In this document: positions 26,663-38,153 of the stretch, in pieces
Position numbering within the stretch: the first letter of the stretch is position 1
Layout of the letters: each line of letters opens with the position of its first letter
From: Halioglobus sp.
GTDB taxonomy: Bacteria; Pseudomonadota; Gammaproteobacteria; Pseudomonadales; Halieaceae
Direction: 5' to 3'
Length of the DNA stretch: 64,000 nt
NCBI GenBank assembly: GCA_020443425.1
Contig: JAGRIE010000018.1
Coordinates: 1-64,000, forward strand
Program-made: the position numbers and the translations under genes
Notes under the pieces: model-generated
The model's database searches: none
What the model was told of the DNA's origin: nothing
The model's input: the letters and a program-made list of their open reading frames with translations, nothing else

Positions 26663-27886
26663 ATGGCGTCACGACTGGTTATCGTCGGCGCCGGCATGGC
26701 GGCCGCCTATCTGTTACAGGAGCTGGCGGCGCGGGAGCACACCTGGCATATCACCCTGATCGGCGAGGAGCGCGATGCCTGTTACAACCGTGTGATGCTG
26801 TCCGCTGTACTGGCGGGTGAGACACCGGATGCCGAGCTGCAGATGTTGCCGGCAGGGCGTCTCCAGGACGGTGTGACGCTGCTGGCCAATTCCCGGGTGT
26901 GTGCGGTGGATACACAGACGCAGACTGTGTTCACAGACAGCGGCGATGTGGTGGCTTACGACAAGCTGGTGTTCGCCACCGGCGCCTCTGTGGCCAGCCC
27001 CGGTCTTGTCACCGATGGGTTGGCCGGTGTCAGGGTATTGCGGACACTGGACGATGTGCGCTATCTGCGCGAACTGCAGGCGACAGGGCGTCGCGCCCTT
27101 GTCGTCGGCGGTGGCCTGCTGGGATTGGAAGCCGCGCACGGTCTCAATGCGATGGGGTTTGACACTGCGGTGATCCACCGCCAGCACCACCTGATGAATC
27201 GGCAACTCGACGCCAGGGGCGGGGACTACCTGCGCCAGAAAATGGCGGATTCCGGTATCCGGTTTCACCTCGGAGCATCGGTTCGCGCGCTGCACGGCTG
27301 TGACGGGGAGCTGTCCGCTGTCACCTTGCAGGATGGCCGCCAGCTCGACTGCGAGCTGCTGCTATTTGCCACCGGTATCGAACCGCGCAGCGCGCTGGCG
27401 CGCGATGCCGGTATCAACTGCGGTCGCGGCATCCTGGTGGACCCGCAGCTGCAGACCTCCGCGCGCAACTGCTATGCCCTCGGCGAGTGCTCCCAGCTGG
27501 GATCCCGGTGCTTTGGCCTGGTGGCGCCGATCAAGGCCCAGGCCGCTGTACTGGCAGCGCAACTGTGCGGTGACGCGGCCGCGCGATTCGTGCTGGAAGA
27601 CTGGCCGGTACAGCTGAAAATCTCCGGTATTGAAATCTTCAGCGCGGGGTCGCTGGGCGCTGCCGGGGAACAACTGGTGCTGCTCGATGAGGCCGCCGGT
27701 GTCTATCGTCGGCTGGTGCTGCAGGGTGATCGCCTGGTCGCCGCGGTACTGGTCGGTGATAAACGCGATGGCATCTGGTATGCGCAGTTGATTCGCAACG
27801 CCACAGATATATCCCGCTACAGGCCCGGTTTGATGTTTGGCCGGGCAGTGAGCGAGGCAATGCAGGTGTCTGCAATCGCCGCTTGA
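26663..27886 (+). CDS. nasB: FAD-dependent NAD(P)H oxidoreductase, nitrate reductase electron-transfer subunit
   Basis: A 407-residue FAD/NAD(P)-binding reductase of the rubredoxin reductase/NirB N-terminal type. FAD-binding VIVGAGMAAAYLLQEL is at the N-terminus, LVFATGASV follows, the NAD(P) site is ALVVGGGLLGLEAAHGL (near 147) and the second FAD block is LLLFATGIEPRSALARDAG. Its position between the transporter and nirBD-nasA indicates that it passes electrons from NAD(P)H to the nitrate reductase, as the NasB or NasC subunits of other bacteria do. It resembles the first half of the neighbouring NirB, suggesting common origin. Confidence 0.8.
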   Translation: MASRLVIVGAGMAAAYLLQELAAREHTWHITLIGEERDACYNRVMLSAVLAGETPDAELQMLPAGRLQDGVTLLANSRVCAVDTQTQTVFTDSGDVVAYDKLVFATGASVASPGLVTDGLAGVRVLRTLDDVRYLRELQATGRRALVVGGGLLGLEAAHGLNAMGFDTAVIHRQHHLMNRQLDARGGDYLRQKMADSGIRFHLGASVRALHGCDGELSAVTLQDGRQLDCELLLFATGIEPRSALARDAGINCGRGILVDPQLQTSARNCYALGECSQLGSRCFGLVAPIKAQAAVLAAQLCGDAAARFVLEDWPVQLKISGIEIFSAGSLGAAGEQLVLLDEAAGVYRRLVLQGDRLVAAVLVGDKRDGIWYAQLIRNATDISRYRPGLMFGRAVSEAMQVSAIAA

Positions 27887-27903
27887 AAAACAGGAGAAGA
27901 GTA

Positions 27904-30426
27904 ATGGCAACACGCAGGATTGTAGTGGTCGGTAACGGCATGGTGGGTCACCATTTTCTGGACACACTGGTCGGTGCGAAAACCGGAGACCTGATCACTG
28001 TCATCGGCGAGGAACCTCGCCCCGCCTACGACCGGGTTCACCTGTCCGAGGTGTTCTCCGGCCGCTCGCCGGAGGAGCTTGCGATGGGCTCGCGCAAGAT
28101 GTATAGCGACTGGGGAGTGGAGGCCCATTTCGGCGACCCGGTGGTGCGTATTGAGCGCGCAGCAAAGCGTGTGGTGACCGGCAGCGGCCGCACCTTTGCC
28201 TATGACAGGCTGGTGCTGGCGACCGGCTCCTACCCATTTGTGCCGCCGGTGCCCGGTGCCGACAATGAGCGCTGCCTCACCTATCGCACCATCGACGACC
28301 TGGGGGCCATCAAGGCCGCGGCCAAAGGCAGCAGCATCGGCGTGGTGGTCGGCGGTGGCCTGCTCGGTCTGGAGTGCGCCAACGCCCTGCAGAACCTCGG
28401 GTTGGAAACCCATGTGGTTGAGTTCGCCCCCGGCTTGATGGGGGTGCAGCTCGACGATGGAGGTTCCTCCATGCTGCGCAGCAAGATCGAGGCGCTGGGC
28501 GTGCGGGTGCACACCGGCATGAATACCCAGGCCATCACCGGCGGCAGTGCCTGTGCGCTGCAGATGGAGTTCGCCGATGGCACCAGGCTCGACACCGACA
28601 TGATTGTGTTCTCCGCCGGTATCCGGCCGCAGGACGCGCTGGCCCGTGACGCTGAACTCGCCGTGGGTGAACGCGGCGGCATTGTGATCGATTACAAGTG
28701 CAAGACCAGCGATTCGGATATTTTTGCGATCGGTGAGTGCGCCCTGTTCGGCGGACGCATCTACGGCCTGGTTGCACCCGGCTACCGCATGGCGGAAGTG
28801 GTTGCGGGGCAGCTCGCGGGTGAAGCCGTGACTTTCCAGGGCGCGGATATGAGCACCAAATTGAAATTGCTGGGGGTCGATGTGGGCTCCATCGGCGATG
28901 CACATTGCCGCACCGAGGGCGCGCTGTCCTATGTGTACAGTGACGGGCGGGAGGCCTGCTACAAAAAGCTGGTAACCAGCGCGGACAGCAGCCGGCTGTT
29001 GGGGGCTGTGCTGGTCGGCGATTGTTCTGATTACGACACATTGCTGCAGTATTTTCTCAACGATATGGCACTGCCCGCAGACCCGCAGGCGCTGATCCTG
29101 CCGGCAAGCGGCGACAGGCCACAACTGGGCGTCGCTGCTCTGCCGGCCACGGCGACAATCTGCTCCTGCCACAACGTCACCAAGGGAGATGTGGTGGCCT
29201 GCATTGACGCGGGCTCAGTGTCCCTCGCCGATGTGAAATCCACGACTCGGGCGAGCACTGGCTGCGGCGGTTGTTCAGCGATGCTGAAAAACCTGTTCGA
29301 TGACGAGCTGACGGCACGCGGTGTGACGGTGGACCGCAGTCTTTGCGAGCACTTCTCGCACACCCGACAGGAGCTTTACCACCTGGTGATGCTGGGTGAG
29401 ATCCACAGTTTTGAGGAGTTGCTGCAAAAACACGGTCGCGGCAGGGGGTGCGAGATCTGCAAGCCGGCCGTCGCCTCCATCCTCGCGGCCCTGTGGAACG
29501 ACCATGTGCTCGATCGCAGGCATGTCGGCTTGCAGGATACCAATGACAATTTTCTCGCCAATATGCAAAAGGACGGTACCTACTCTGTCGTGCCCCGCGT
29601 GGCGGGCGGTGAAATCACGCCAGCGAAACTCAGTGTGCTGGGTGCGGTGGCAAGCAAGTACCAGCTCTACACCAAAATCACCGGCGGCCAGCGTATCGAC
29701 CTGTTCGGGGCCAGGCTGGAGCAGTTGCCGGCTATCTGGCAGGAGCTGATCGACGCCGGGTTTGAAACCGGGCACGCCTACGGCAAGGCGCTGCGCACTG
29801 TGAAATCCTGTGTGGGCAGCACCTGGTGTCGCTACGGTGTGCAGGACAGTGTCGGCATGGCGATCCGCCTGGAGAATCGCTACAAGGGTTTGCGCGCGCC
29901 GCACAAGATTAAGTCCGGTGTGTCGGGTTGCACCCGCGAGTGTGCCGAGGCCCAGTCCAAGGATTTCGGTGTTATCGCGACGGAGAATGGCTGGAACCTC
30001 TATGTTGGAGGCAACGGCGGCATGAAGCCGCGGCATGCGGACCTGTTCGCTGCCGATCTCGATGATGACACCCTGATCCGTTATATCGATCGCTTCCTGA
30101 TGTTCTATATCCGTACCGCCGACCGCTTGCAGCGCACCTCGGTGTGGCTGGATAACCTGGAGGGCGGGATTGGCTACCTGCGCGCGGTGGTGATTGACGA
30201 CAGCCTGGGCCTCGCCGCTGAACTGGAACAGCAGATGGCGCATATCATCGGGACCTACGCCTGCGAATGGCGGGCCACGCTGGCAGACCCCGATAAACTC
30301 AAGCGCTTTCGCCAGTTTGTCAATTCAGACGAGTCCGACAGTGGCGTGGTGTTTATCCAGGAGCGCGAACAGATTCGTCCCGCGCGGCCCGAGGAGCGGC
30401 TGCGCCTGGTAGCCGTGTCAGAGTGA
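27904..30426 (+). CDS. nirB: Nitrite reductase (NAD(P)H), large subunit
   Basis: NirB reduces nitrite to ammonium with six electrons from NAD(P)H in the cytoplasm. The 840-residue protein has FAD- and NAD-binding domains (1-400, VVVGNGMVGHHFLD and VVVGGGLLGLECA), a BFD-like [2Fe-2S] domain (about 418-465, CSCHN and CGGC), and the sirohaem/[4Fe-4S] reductase domain (about 550-840). The cluster and sirohaem cysteines are in CVGSTWC and GCTRECAEA (about 637-680). I use the ATG at 27904. nirD follows 13 bases later. Confidence 0.97.
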   Translation: MATRRIVVVGNGMVGHHFLDTLVGAKTGDLITVIGEEPRPAYDRVHLSEVFSGRSPEELAMGSRKMYSDWGVEAHFGDPVVRIERAAKRVVTGSGRTFAYDRLVLATGSYPFVPPVPGADNERCLTYRTIDDLGAIKAAAKGSSIGVVVGGGLLGLECANALQNLGLETHVVEFAPGLMGVQLDDGGSSMLRSKIEALGVRVHTGMNTQAITGGSACALQMEFADGTRLDTDMIVFSAGIRPQDALARDAELAVGERGGIVIDYKCKTSDSDIFAIGECALFGGRIYGLVAPGYRMAEVVAGQLAGEAVTFQGADMSTKLKLLGVDVGSIGDAHCRTEGALSYVYSDGREACYKKLVTSADSSRLLGAVLVGDCSDYDTLLQYFLNDMALPADPQALILPASGDRPQLGVAALPATATICSCHNVTKGDVVACIDAGSVSLADVKSTTRASTGCGGCSAMLKNLFDDELTARGVTVDRSLCEHFSHTRQELYHLVMLGEIHSFEELLQKHGRGRGCEICKPAVASILAALWNDHVLDRRHVGLQDTNDNFLANMQKDGTYSVVPRVAGGEITPAKLSVLGAVASKYQLYTKITGGQRIDLFGARLEQLPAIWQELIDAGFETGHAYGKALRTVKSCVGSTWCRYGVQDSVGMAIRLENRYKGLRAPHKIKSGVSGCTRECAEAQSKDFGVIATENGWNLYVGGNGGMKPRHADLFAADLDDDTLIRYIDRFLMFYIRTADRLQRTSVWLDNLEGGIGYLRAVVIDDSLGLAAELEQQMAHIIGTYACEWRATLADPDKLKRFRQFVNSDESDSGVVFIQEREQIRPARPEERLRLVAVSE

Positions 30427-30439
30427 GAGGAGCGAGACA

Positions 30440-30787
30440 ATGACAGCATTGGAGCGAAGTGCCTGGGTGGTTGTCTGCGAGCGGCAGGACCTGGTCGCCG
30501 GTGGCGGAGTGTGCGCGTTACTGGGCAATGAGCAGGTGGCGCTGTTCTACCTGCCGCAGGAGGACTGTGAGGTCTACGCGCTGGCAAACCGGGACCCGAT
30601 CGGCAAGGCGAACGTACTGTCGCGCGGAATCGTCGGCGATATCGGCGGCCAGTTGGTGGTGGCATCGCCGCTGTACAAGCAACATTTCAGTCTTGAGAGC
30701 GGTGTCTGCCTGGAGGACGAGCGCATCCGGATACCGGTCTACGCGGTGCGCCTAGATGGGGACAGCGTGTTGCTCGCACAGCCATGA
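30440..30787 (+). CDS. nirD: Nitrite reductase (NAD(P)H), small subunit
   Basis: A 115-residue protein with the Rieske-like beta fold of NirD. It lacks the Cys and His ligands of true Rieske proteins, as in E. coli NirD, so it should not carry a cluster. The block ANRDPIGKANVLSRGIVGDI and the later PLYKQHFSL are family marks. Its stop overlaps the nasA start by four bases (ATGA). Confidence 0.93.
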   Translation: MTALERSAWVVVCERQDLVAGGGVCALLGNEQVALFYLPQEDCEVYALANRDPIGKANVLSRGIVGDIGGQLVVASPLYKQHFSLESGVCLEDERIRIPVYAVRLDGDSVLLAQP

Positions 30788-33417
30788 CGCAGTGCCGAAC
30801 CACCTGCCCGTACTGTGGCGTCGGCTGCGGCGTCACCGCTGAAGTCCACAGTGACAATGTGGTGACGGTGGCGGGTGATCGGCAGCACCCCGCCAATGCC
30901 GGTCGCCTGTGCGTGAAGGGTACTACCCTGGCTGAGACACTGACGCCGGAAGGGCGGCTGCTGCACCCGGTGGTCCGCGGCGAGCGGACGTCCTGGGACA
31001 GCGCGCTGGACCAGGTCGCGCAGCAACTGCAATCGGTGCGGCAGCAGTATGGCCCCGGGTCGGTGGCCTTCTACCTGTCCGGCCAGCTGCTGACAGAGGA
31101 CTACTACGTCGCCAACAAGTTGATGAAAGGCTTTCTCGGCAGCGCCAATGTGGACACCAACTCCCGGCTGTGTATGTCAGCGGCCGTAGCCGCGTACCAG
31201 CGCGCATTTGGTGCGGACTATGTACCCTGTTCCTACTCGGACCTCGAGGAGAGCGATCTGGTGGTGATGGTCGGCTCCAACGCCGCCTGGACTCACCCGG
31301 TGCTCTACCAGCGTCTGGTGGAATCGCGCAAGGCAGACTCGCGCAAACAGACGGTGGTGATTGATCCACGCGGTACCGCCAGCTCCGAGGCTGCGGATAT
31401 GCACCTGCAGATCGCACCGGGCAGTGATGCCTACCTGTTTGTCGGCCTGCTCAACTACCTCAGCGCGACCGGCAAACTGGATCAGTGGTACATTCAATCC
31501 CACACCACCGGGCTGGGGGATGCGCTGGCATTGGCGGCCGCTATGACGCCATCCGTAGTGGCGGCCATGACCGGCCTTGAGGTGCGGCAAGTGGAGCAGT
31601 TCTACCGCTTATTCGGCGACACGGAGAAAGTCGTCACGCTGTATTCACAGGGTGTCAACCAGTCCGCCACCGGTGCGGATAACTGCAATGCGATCATCAA
31701 CTGCCATCTCGTCACCGGACGTCTGGGGCGGCCGGGAATGGGGCCTTTCTCCATCACCGGGCAGCCCAACGCCATGGGCGGGCGCGAGGTGGGCGGTTTG
31801 GCCAACCAGCTGGCCGCGCATATGGGCTTTTCTGACAGTGACATCGAGCGCGTGGCGAGATTCTGGAATGCACCTGACATCGCCCGCAGTCCCGGCCTGA
31901 AAGCCGTCGATATGTTCCGTGCTGTCGAGGCGGGGGAGATCCGCTTTCTCTGGATCATGGCGACCAACCCGGCTGTCAGTATGCCCGACACCGCGCAGGT
32001 GCGCCGCGCATTGGACAACTGTGAATTTGTCGTGCTGTCAGATTGCGTCGGTGACACAGACACTGCGGCCTGCGCGGATGTGCTGCTGCCGGCAATGGGA
32101 TGGGGTGAGAAAAGCGGCACCGTCACCAACTCCGAGCGCTGTATCTCGCGCCAGCGTGCGCTGTTACCGGCGCCCGGCGAGGCGCGCCCGGACTGGTGGA
32201 TGGTGACACAGGTGGCACAGCGACTGGGGTTTGCCGCAGCCTTCGACTACCAGCATCCGGCCGATATTTTCACCGAGCATGCACGCCTGTCGGGATTCGG
32301 GAATGCTGGCAGTCGCGACTTCGACATCAGCGCGCTCGCCGGTTTCAGCGAGGCGGAGTATGAGCAGATGGAGCCGACCTACTGGCCCTGCCCCGCCACA
32401 CCGACACCGGGAGCACCTGTTGTCGAGGGTCGTTTCCACACGGCCAGCGGGGCGGCCAATATTGTCGCCGTGAACCCGGCGTTGCCGGTGTTCGCCGCAG
32501 ACTCAGCGCACCTGCCGACACTCAATTCCGGGCGCCTGCGCGACCAGTGGCATACCATGACCCGCACCGGCCGTGTGCCCAGGCTGATGCGGCATCGGGA
32601 TTTCTACAGCGTGGCACTGAGTCCGGCCGACGCGCTGGCGCAGGGGCTGGCGGAGCACGACCTGGTGTCAGTGCAGGCGGGCGAGGCGTCTGTCACGGCA
32701 CTGGTCCGCATTGAGGAGGCGATGCCGCAGGGCCAGGTATTCAGCCCGATTCACTGGAGCAACCGCTTTGCGGGCAGCGCCTGCGTTAACACGCTGATTC
32801 CCGCGGTGACCGACCCGGTGTCGGGCCAGCCGCAGCTGAAATACTCCCGTGTGTCATTGTCGGCTGTTCCTGTGTCCGGCTGGGGGCTGCTGCTGACGCG
32901 CAGCCTGCCCGAGCTTCCCGGCCTGGCCTACTGGTCACGTATTGCCGTCGGCGACGGACACCTGACACTCTTCGCCATTGCTGCAGCTACGCCTGTAACC
33001 GATGTGCACCAAGCCCTGTTGCTGTCGCTGCAGCGGGGGGGCGTACGCAACAGCAGTTACCAGGATGCCGGTTTGCATGACTATCGCGATATCGGCATCG
33101 AGGCGGGACAGCTGCAGTACGCCTGTTACCTCAATGCCGAGCGCCAGCGCCTGCCGGACAGGGACTGGTTGTGCACACAACTCGCCGCTGTGGGCGTGGA
33201 TGACAGGGTGTCGTTACTGGCCGGTTTTGATCCCGACATACCGTCAGTCGGTCGCATGGTCTGCACGTGTTGGGAGGTCGGTGAGAGGGCGATACAGGAG
33301 GCCGTCAGTGCCGGCGCGCGCAGCGTCGAAAGCCTGGGCCAGCAGTTGCGCTGCGGCACACAGTGCGGATCCTGCGTGCCGGAGTTGAAGCGCATGCTGC
33401 TGGTCGCGACGGGATAA
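30784..33417 (+). CDS. nasA: Assimilatory nitrate reductase, catalytic subunit
   Basis: NasA reduces nitrate to nitrite at a molybdenum bis-MGD centre in the cytoplasm. The N-terminal [4Fe-4S] site is CPYCGVGC (Cys8, 11, 15) with a fourth Cys in GRLCVKG. The molybdopterin oxidoreductase domain follows (SRLCMSAAVAAYQRAFG, NAMGGREVGGLANQLAAH), then the dinucleotide-binding domain (about 570-690). The C-terminus (about 815-877) is a BFD-like [2Fe-2S] domain with CTCWEVGE and CGTQCGSC, found in NasA of the NADH-dependent type. At 877 residues it is of usual length. It ends the operon, 14 bases from the convergent acs. Confidence 0.97.
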   Translation: MTQCRTTCPYCGVGCGVTAEVHSDNVVTVAGDRQHPANAGRLCVKGTTLAETLTPEGRLLHPVVRGERTSWDSALDQVAQQLQSVRQQYGPGSVAFYLSGQLLTEDYYVANKLMKGFLGSANVDTNSRLCMSAAVAAYQRAFGADYVPCSYSDLEESDLVVMVGSNAAWTHPVLYQRLVESRKADSRKQTVVIDPRGTASSEAADMHLQIAPGSDAYLFVGLLNYLSATGKLDQWYIQSHTTGLGDALALAAAMTPSVVAAMTGLEVRQVEQFYRLFGDTEKVVTLYSQGVNQSATGADNCNAIINCHLVTGRLGRPGMGPFSITGQPNAMGGREVGGLANQLAAHMGFSDSDIERVARFWNAPDIARSPGLKAVDMFRAVEAGEIRFLWIMATNPAVSMPDTAQVRRALDNCEFVVLSDCVGDTDTAACADVLLPAMGWGEKSGTVTNSERCISRQRALLPAPGEARPDWWMVTQVAQRLGFAAAFDYQHPADIFTEHARLSGFGNAGSRDFDISALAGFSEAEYEQMEPTYWPCPATPTPGAPVVEGRFHTASGAANIVAVNPALPVFAADSAHLPTLNSGRLRDQWHTMTRTGRVPRLMRHRDFYSVALSPADALAQGLAEHDLVSVQAGEASVTALVRIEEAMPQGQVFSPIHWSNRFAGSACVNTLIPAVTDPVSGQPQLKYSRVSLSAVPVSGWGLLLTRSLPELPGLAYWSRIAVGDGHLTLFAIAAATPVTDVHQALLLSLQRGGVRNSSYQDAGLHDYRDIGIEAGQLQYACYLNAERQRLPDRDWLCTQLAAVGVDDRVSLLAGFDPDIPSVGRMVCTCWEVGERAIQEAVSAGARSVESLGQQLRCGTQCGSCVPELKRMLLVATG

Positions 33418-33431
33418 CGCCCCCCGACGCT

Positions 33432-35363
<1,932 letters not shown>

Positions 35364-35375
35364 GAGGTGTTTCCG

Positions 35376-35383
35376 TTGTTTTT
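35376..35383 (-). promoter_or_regulatory. CA motif (AANAANAA) next to the acs ribosome binding site
   Basis: On the minus strand AAAAACAA is followed by CGGAAACACCTC and the acs ATG. In Pseudomonas, Hfq with Crc binds AANAANAA near start codons of catabolic genes and blocks translation. The motif is short and could be chance; the CrcZ-like RNA gene 5 kb away on the same strand makes it worth noting. Confidence 0.4.
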
Positions 35384-35474
35384 AAAGTGAGAACAGAATA
35401 ATACGTGCCCGACTGTGTAGTGCAAGTCGGTCTTGCAGCGGGCGCTGTCGCGCCCGATGCCGGTTGGACGCGGC

Positions 35475-36362
35475 TTAGTGGCCGCCGGCCAGCATGCCCC
35501 AGTCGGAGACCGGGTTCAGTGACAGCTTGACGTTGTCGATCAGGCGGGTGGTGCCGAGGCGAGCGGCGGCGAGGATGGCGATCTCCTCGGTGCTCTCGGT
35601 TACCGCCTGCAGTGTGGCGGCATCGCGAATGGCGAAGTAGTCCGTTTCAAAGCCCGCCTGCAGAAGCTTCATGCGGGCGTGGGACTCCAGTTGCAGGAAA
35701 TTGTCAAAGCCACAGGCGATGGCTTCACGGCAGCTGTTGAGTGTCTGGTTGAGCACCGGGGCGATGCGGCGCTGGTCCAGCGACAGGTAACCGTTGCGGG
35801 AACTCTTGGCGAGGCCGTCTTCGTCGCGTGTGGTGCTGACACCGACGATAGTGATCGGCAGGCACAGGTCCCTGACCATTTTGCGGATGATGGACAGTTG
35901 CTGGAAATCCTTCTCGCCGAATACGGCAACGTCCGGTTGTACGATATTGAACAGTTTGCTGACGACGGTGGTCACACCGTCAAAATGTCCCGGCCGGCTG
36001 CTGCCGCACAGGGTATCGCCCAGTTCCGGCACATGCACGATGGTCTGCGCATGCATGCCCTGCGGATAGATGTCATCGACGTCGGGAGAGTAGAGTACCT
36101 GGACGCCTTCACTGAACAGTTTTTCCTTGTCGGCGGCAAGGGTGCGCGGGTAGGCGTCGAGATCTTCGTTGGGACCGAACTGCAGGGGGTTGACGAATAT
36201 GCTGACCACCACCACGTCGCACAATTGCCGGGCCTTGCGAACGAGGTCGAGGTGCCCCTCGTGCAGGTTACCCATGGTGGGGACAAACGCGATGGTCTGG
36301 CCATTGTGGTGGAACCCGCGGAGTGCGGATTGTAACTGAGCGCTGCTGCTGTAAGTTCGCAT
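35475..36362 (-). CDS. panC: Pantothenate synthetase
   Basis: PanC joins pantoate and beta-alanine with ATP. The 295-residue protein has the HIGH-type motif in PTMGNLHEGHLDLV (near residue 30), GEKDFQQL and VSTTRDEDGLAKSSRN (KMSKS-like loop). The ATG at 36362 (MRTYSS) has AGG upstream; the longer frame to 36491 adds sequence foreign to the family. It lies downstream of panB but with a 268-base gap, so it probably has its own promoter. Confidence 0.96.
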   Translation of the reverse strand: MRTYSSSAQLQSALRGFHHNGQTIAFVPTMGNLHEGHLDLVRKARQLCDVVVVSIFVNPLQFGPNEDLDAYPRTLAADKEKLFSEGVQVLYSPDVDDIYPQGMHAQTIVHVPELGDTLCGSSRPGHFDGVTTVVSKLFNIVQPDVAVFGEKDFQQLSIIRKMVRDLCLPITIVGVSTTRDEDGLAKSSRNGYLSLDQRRIAPVLNQTLNSCREAIACGFDNFLQLESHARMKLLQAGFETDYFAIRDAATLQAVTESTEEIAILAAARLGTTRLIDNVKLSLNPVSDWGMLAGGH

Positions 36363-36630
36363 ATCTACCTGATCCCTGTTGCCCGGAATGGTGACGCTAA
36401 ACCAGTAAAGAACACTAGTTTTTAACCCGGCCCCGGCGAGTGCCGCTGGGACGGGCTGTGAAGTATGCCCCAAGCCCCCCTGACGCGGCAACGGCTTTTT
36501 AGGGAAAATTCACAATTTTTGTTACCAAAAGAAGCGCCTGCGCTACCGCAATGTGTTCAGTCTACACATTGTTGTAAGTAAGCGCTCGCTATTGGTTTCG
36601 CGCAGGTGCCGCGCTACTGAGCGTGTTCAC
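36363..36630. other. Gap between panB and panC with an inverted repeat
   Basis: No gene is visible. CAATGTGT-N7-ACACATTG (36549-36571) is a perfect 8-bp inverted repeat, 59 bases after the panB stop and about 190 bases before the panC start. It could be an operator or a weak hairpin. An AT-rich stretch at 36497-36533 would suit a panC promoter. Confidence 0.4.
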
Positions 36631-37422
36631 TCAGTTGTAGCAGTGCTCTTCGCGCGGGTATTCACCGGATTTGACGGCATCGACGAAGGCCTTCACCCCG
36701 TCCTGCACGGAGGCCTGGCCTACCATGAAGTTCTGTACAAACCGCGCCGTGTGCGATGTCAGCCCCAGCAGGTCGTGCATCACCAGCACCTGCCCATCCG
36801 TGCCCGGGCCGGCGCCGATGCCGATCACCGGGATATCCAGTTTGCTGCTGATGTCGGCAGCCAGATGTGAGGGTATGCACTCCAGCACCAGCAGGCGGGC
36901 GCCGGCGTCCTGGATCTCCACCGCGTCGGCCAGGATGGATTTCGCCTCTTTCGGGGTGCGGCCCTGGACTTTGAAGCCGCCGAAGGTATTGACCGACTGT
37001 GGGGTGAGACCGAGGTGTGCGCACACCGGGATGCCGCGCTCCACCAGTTTGCTGATGGTGTCGCTGAGCCAGGTGCCGCCCTCCATCTTGACCATGGCGG
37101 CACCGGCCTGCATCAATTGTGTGGCACTGTCCATCGCCTGTTCGGCAGTGGTGTAGCTCATGAACGGCAGGTCGGCGATGACCAGTGACTCCGGCGAGCC
37201 GCGGCTCACGCAGCGGGTGTGGTAGGCCATGTCGCTGATGGTCACGGGAATGGTGCTGTCATGCCCCTGCAGCACCATGCCCAGCGAGTCGCCCACCAGT
37301 ATGGTTTCCGCGCCCGCTTCGCTGACGATACGTGAGAAGGTGGCGTCATACGCGGTAATGCAGACAAACTTGTCGCCGTTGGCTTTCATCTTGTCCAGCG
37401 TACTGATCGTAACTTTGCCCAT
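36631..37422 (-). CDS. panB: 3-methyl-2-oxobutanoate hydroxymethyltransferase
   Basis: PanB makes ketopantoate from alpha-ketoisovalerate and methylene-tetrahydrofolate, the first step towards pantothenate. The 263-residue TIM-barrel protein has TAYDATFSRIVSEAG, VGDSLGMVLQGHDSTIPVT, MVKMEGG and ECIPSHLAADI with the catalytic Glu. It lies 56 bases downstream of the deoxynucleoside kinase gene. folK, two genes upstream, supplies the folate pathway that its cofactor comes from. Confidence 0.96.
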   Translation of the reverse strand: MGKVTISTLDKMKANGDKFVCITAYDATFSRIVSEAGAETILVGDSLGMVLQGHDSTIPVTISDMAYHTRCVSRGSPESLVIADLPFMSYTTAEQAMDSATQLMQAGAAMVKMEGGTWLSDTISKLVERGIPVCAHLGLTPQSVNTFGGFKVQGRTPKEAKSILADAVEIQDAGARLLVLECIPSHLAADISSKLDIPVIGIGAGPGTDGQVLVMHDLLGLTSHTARFVQNFMVGQASVQDGVKAFVDAVKSGEYPREEHCYN

Positions 37423-37478
37423 GGCTATGTGTCCTGTCCGGTGTGTCGCTTCACGTGAAATCCTGCAGGGGAGAGGTG

Positions 37479-38153
37479 CTATCGGAAAAATGTCGGGTTG
37501 AAGTAGTGGCGACCGCTGCGAATATCGAGCAGGTAGTCCACCAGTGCCGTGTAATCCTCCGCGCTGTTGACCAGGTCGATTTCGCTGGCGTTTACGATGA
37601 GCAACGGAGCATCATCGTAATATAGAAAGAACTCACTGTACACTTCGTTCAGGCGCTCCAGATAGCCCTTGTCGATGTCGCGCTCTATCGCTATCCCGCG
37701 CTGCTCAATGCGCGAGAGCAGTACGTCCGTGGGGGCTTGCAGGTAGACGACGAGGTCGGGTTTGGGGGCGTCTATGGTCATCTGGCGATAGACTTTTTCA
37801 TACAGCTCGTACTCGTCCCGGTCGAGGTTCACCCGGGCGAACAGCGGGTCTTTGTCGATCAGGAAGTCAGTCACACGCGCCGGCTGGAAAATGTCCTTCT
37901 GCCGCATGTCCTGGATTTTCTGCGTTCTCTGGAACAGGAAAAACAGCTGGGTGGCCAGCGCCGCCTGTTCGCGGTTGCGGTAAAATCTTTCCAGGAAGGG
38001 GTTGAGCTCTGACTCTTCCAGCAGTGCCGCGTGGTTAAAACTGGCGGCGATCTTTTTTGCCAGCGTGGTCTTGCCCACGCCGATAGAGCCCTCGACGGCG
38101 ATAAATGAAGGTGGTGTACGGCCCTTTAAGTCGATGGGGATGGCGTCTGGCAT
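37479..38153 (-). CDS. Deoxynucleoside kinase
   Basis: A 224-residue kinase of the deoxyadenosine/deoxyguanosine kinase (dNK) family, which phosphorylates salvaged deoxynucleosides. The P-loop is GSIGVGKTT (near residue 22), the Glu of EESELNPFLE positions the substrate, and VTDFLIDKDPLFA corresponds to the conserved aspartate region; PKPDLVVYLQAPTDVLLSRIEQRG is the LID-side part. The start codon overlaps the folK stop (TGATG on the minus strand), so the two are translationally coupled. The exact nucleoside preference cannot be read from sequence. Confidence 0.85.
   Translation of the reverse strand: MPDAIPIDLKGRTPPSFIAVEGSIGVGKTTLAKKIAASFNHAALLEESELNPFLERFYRNREQAALATQLFFLFQRTQKIQDMRQKDIFQPARVTDFLIDKDPLFARVNLDRDEYELYEKVYRQMTIDAPKPDLVVYLQAPTDVLLSRIEQRGIAIERDIDKGYLERLNEVYSEFFLYYDDAPLLIVNASEIDLVNSAEDYTALVDYLLDIRSGRHYFNPTFFR

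Noticed and set aside
27817-29172. 451-codon frame on the minus strand
   Set aside because: Antisense to the FAD reductase and nirB, both with clear motifs.
30440-30787. NirD as a true Rieske iron-sulfur protein
   Set aside because: The Cys and His ligands are missing; only the fold is shared.
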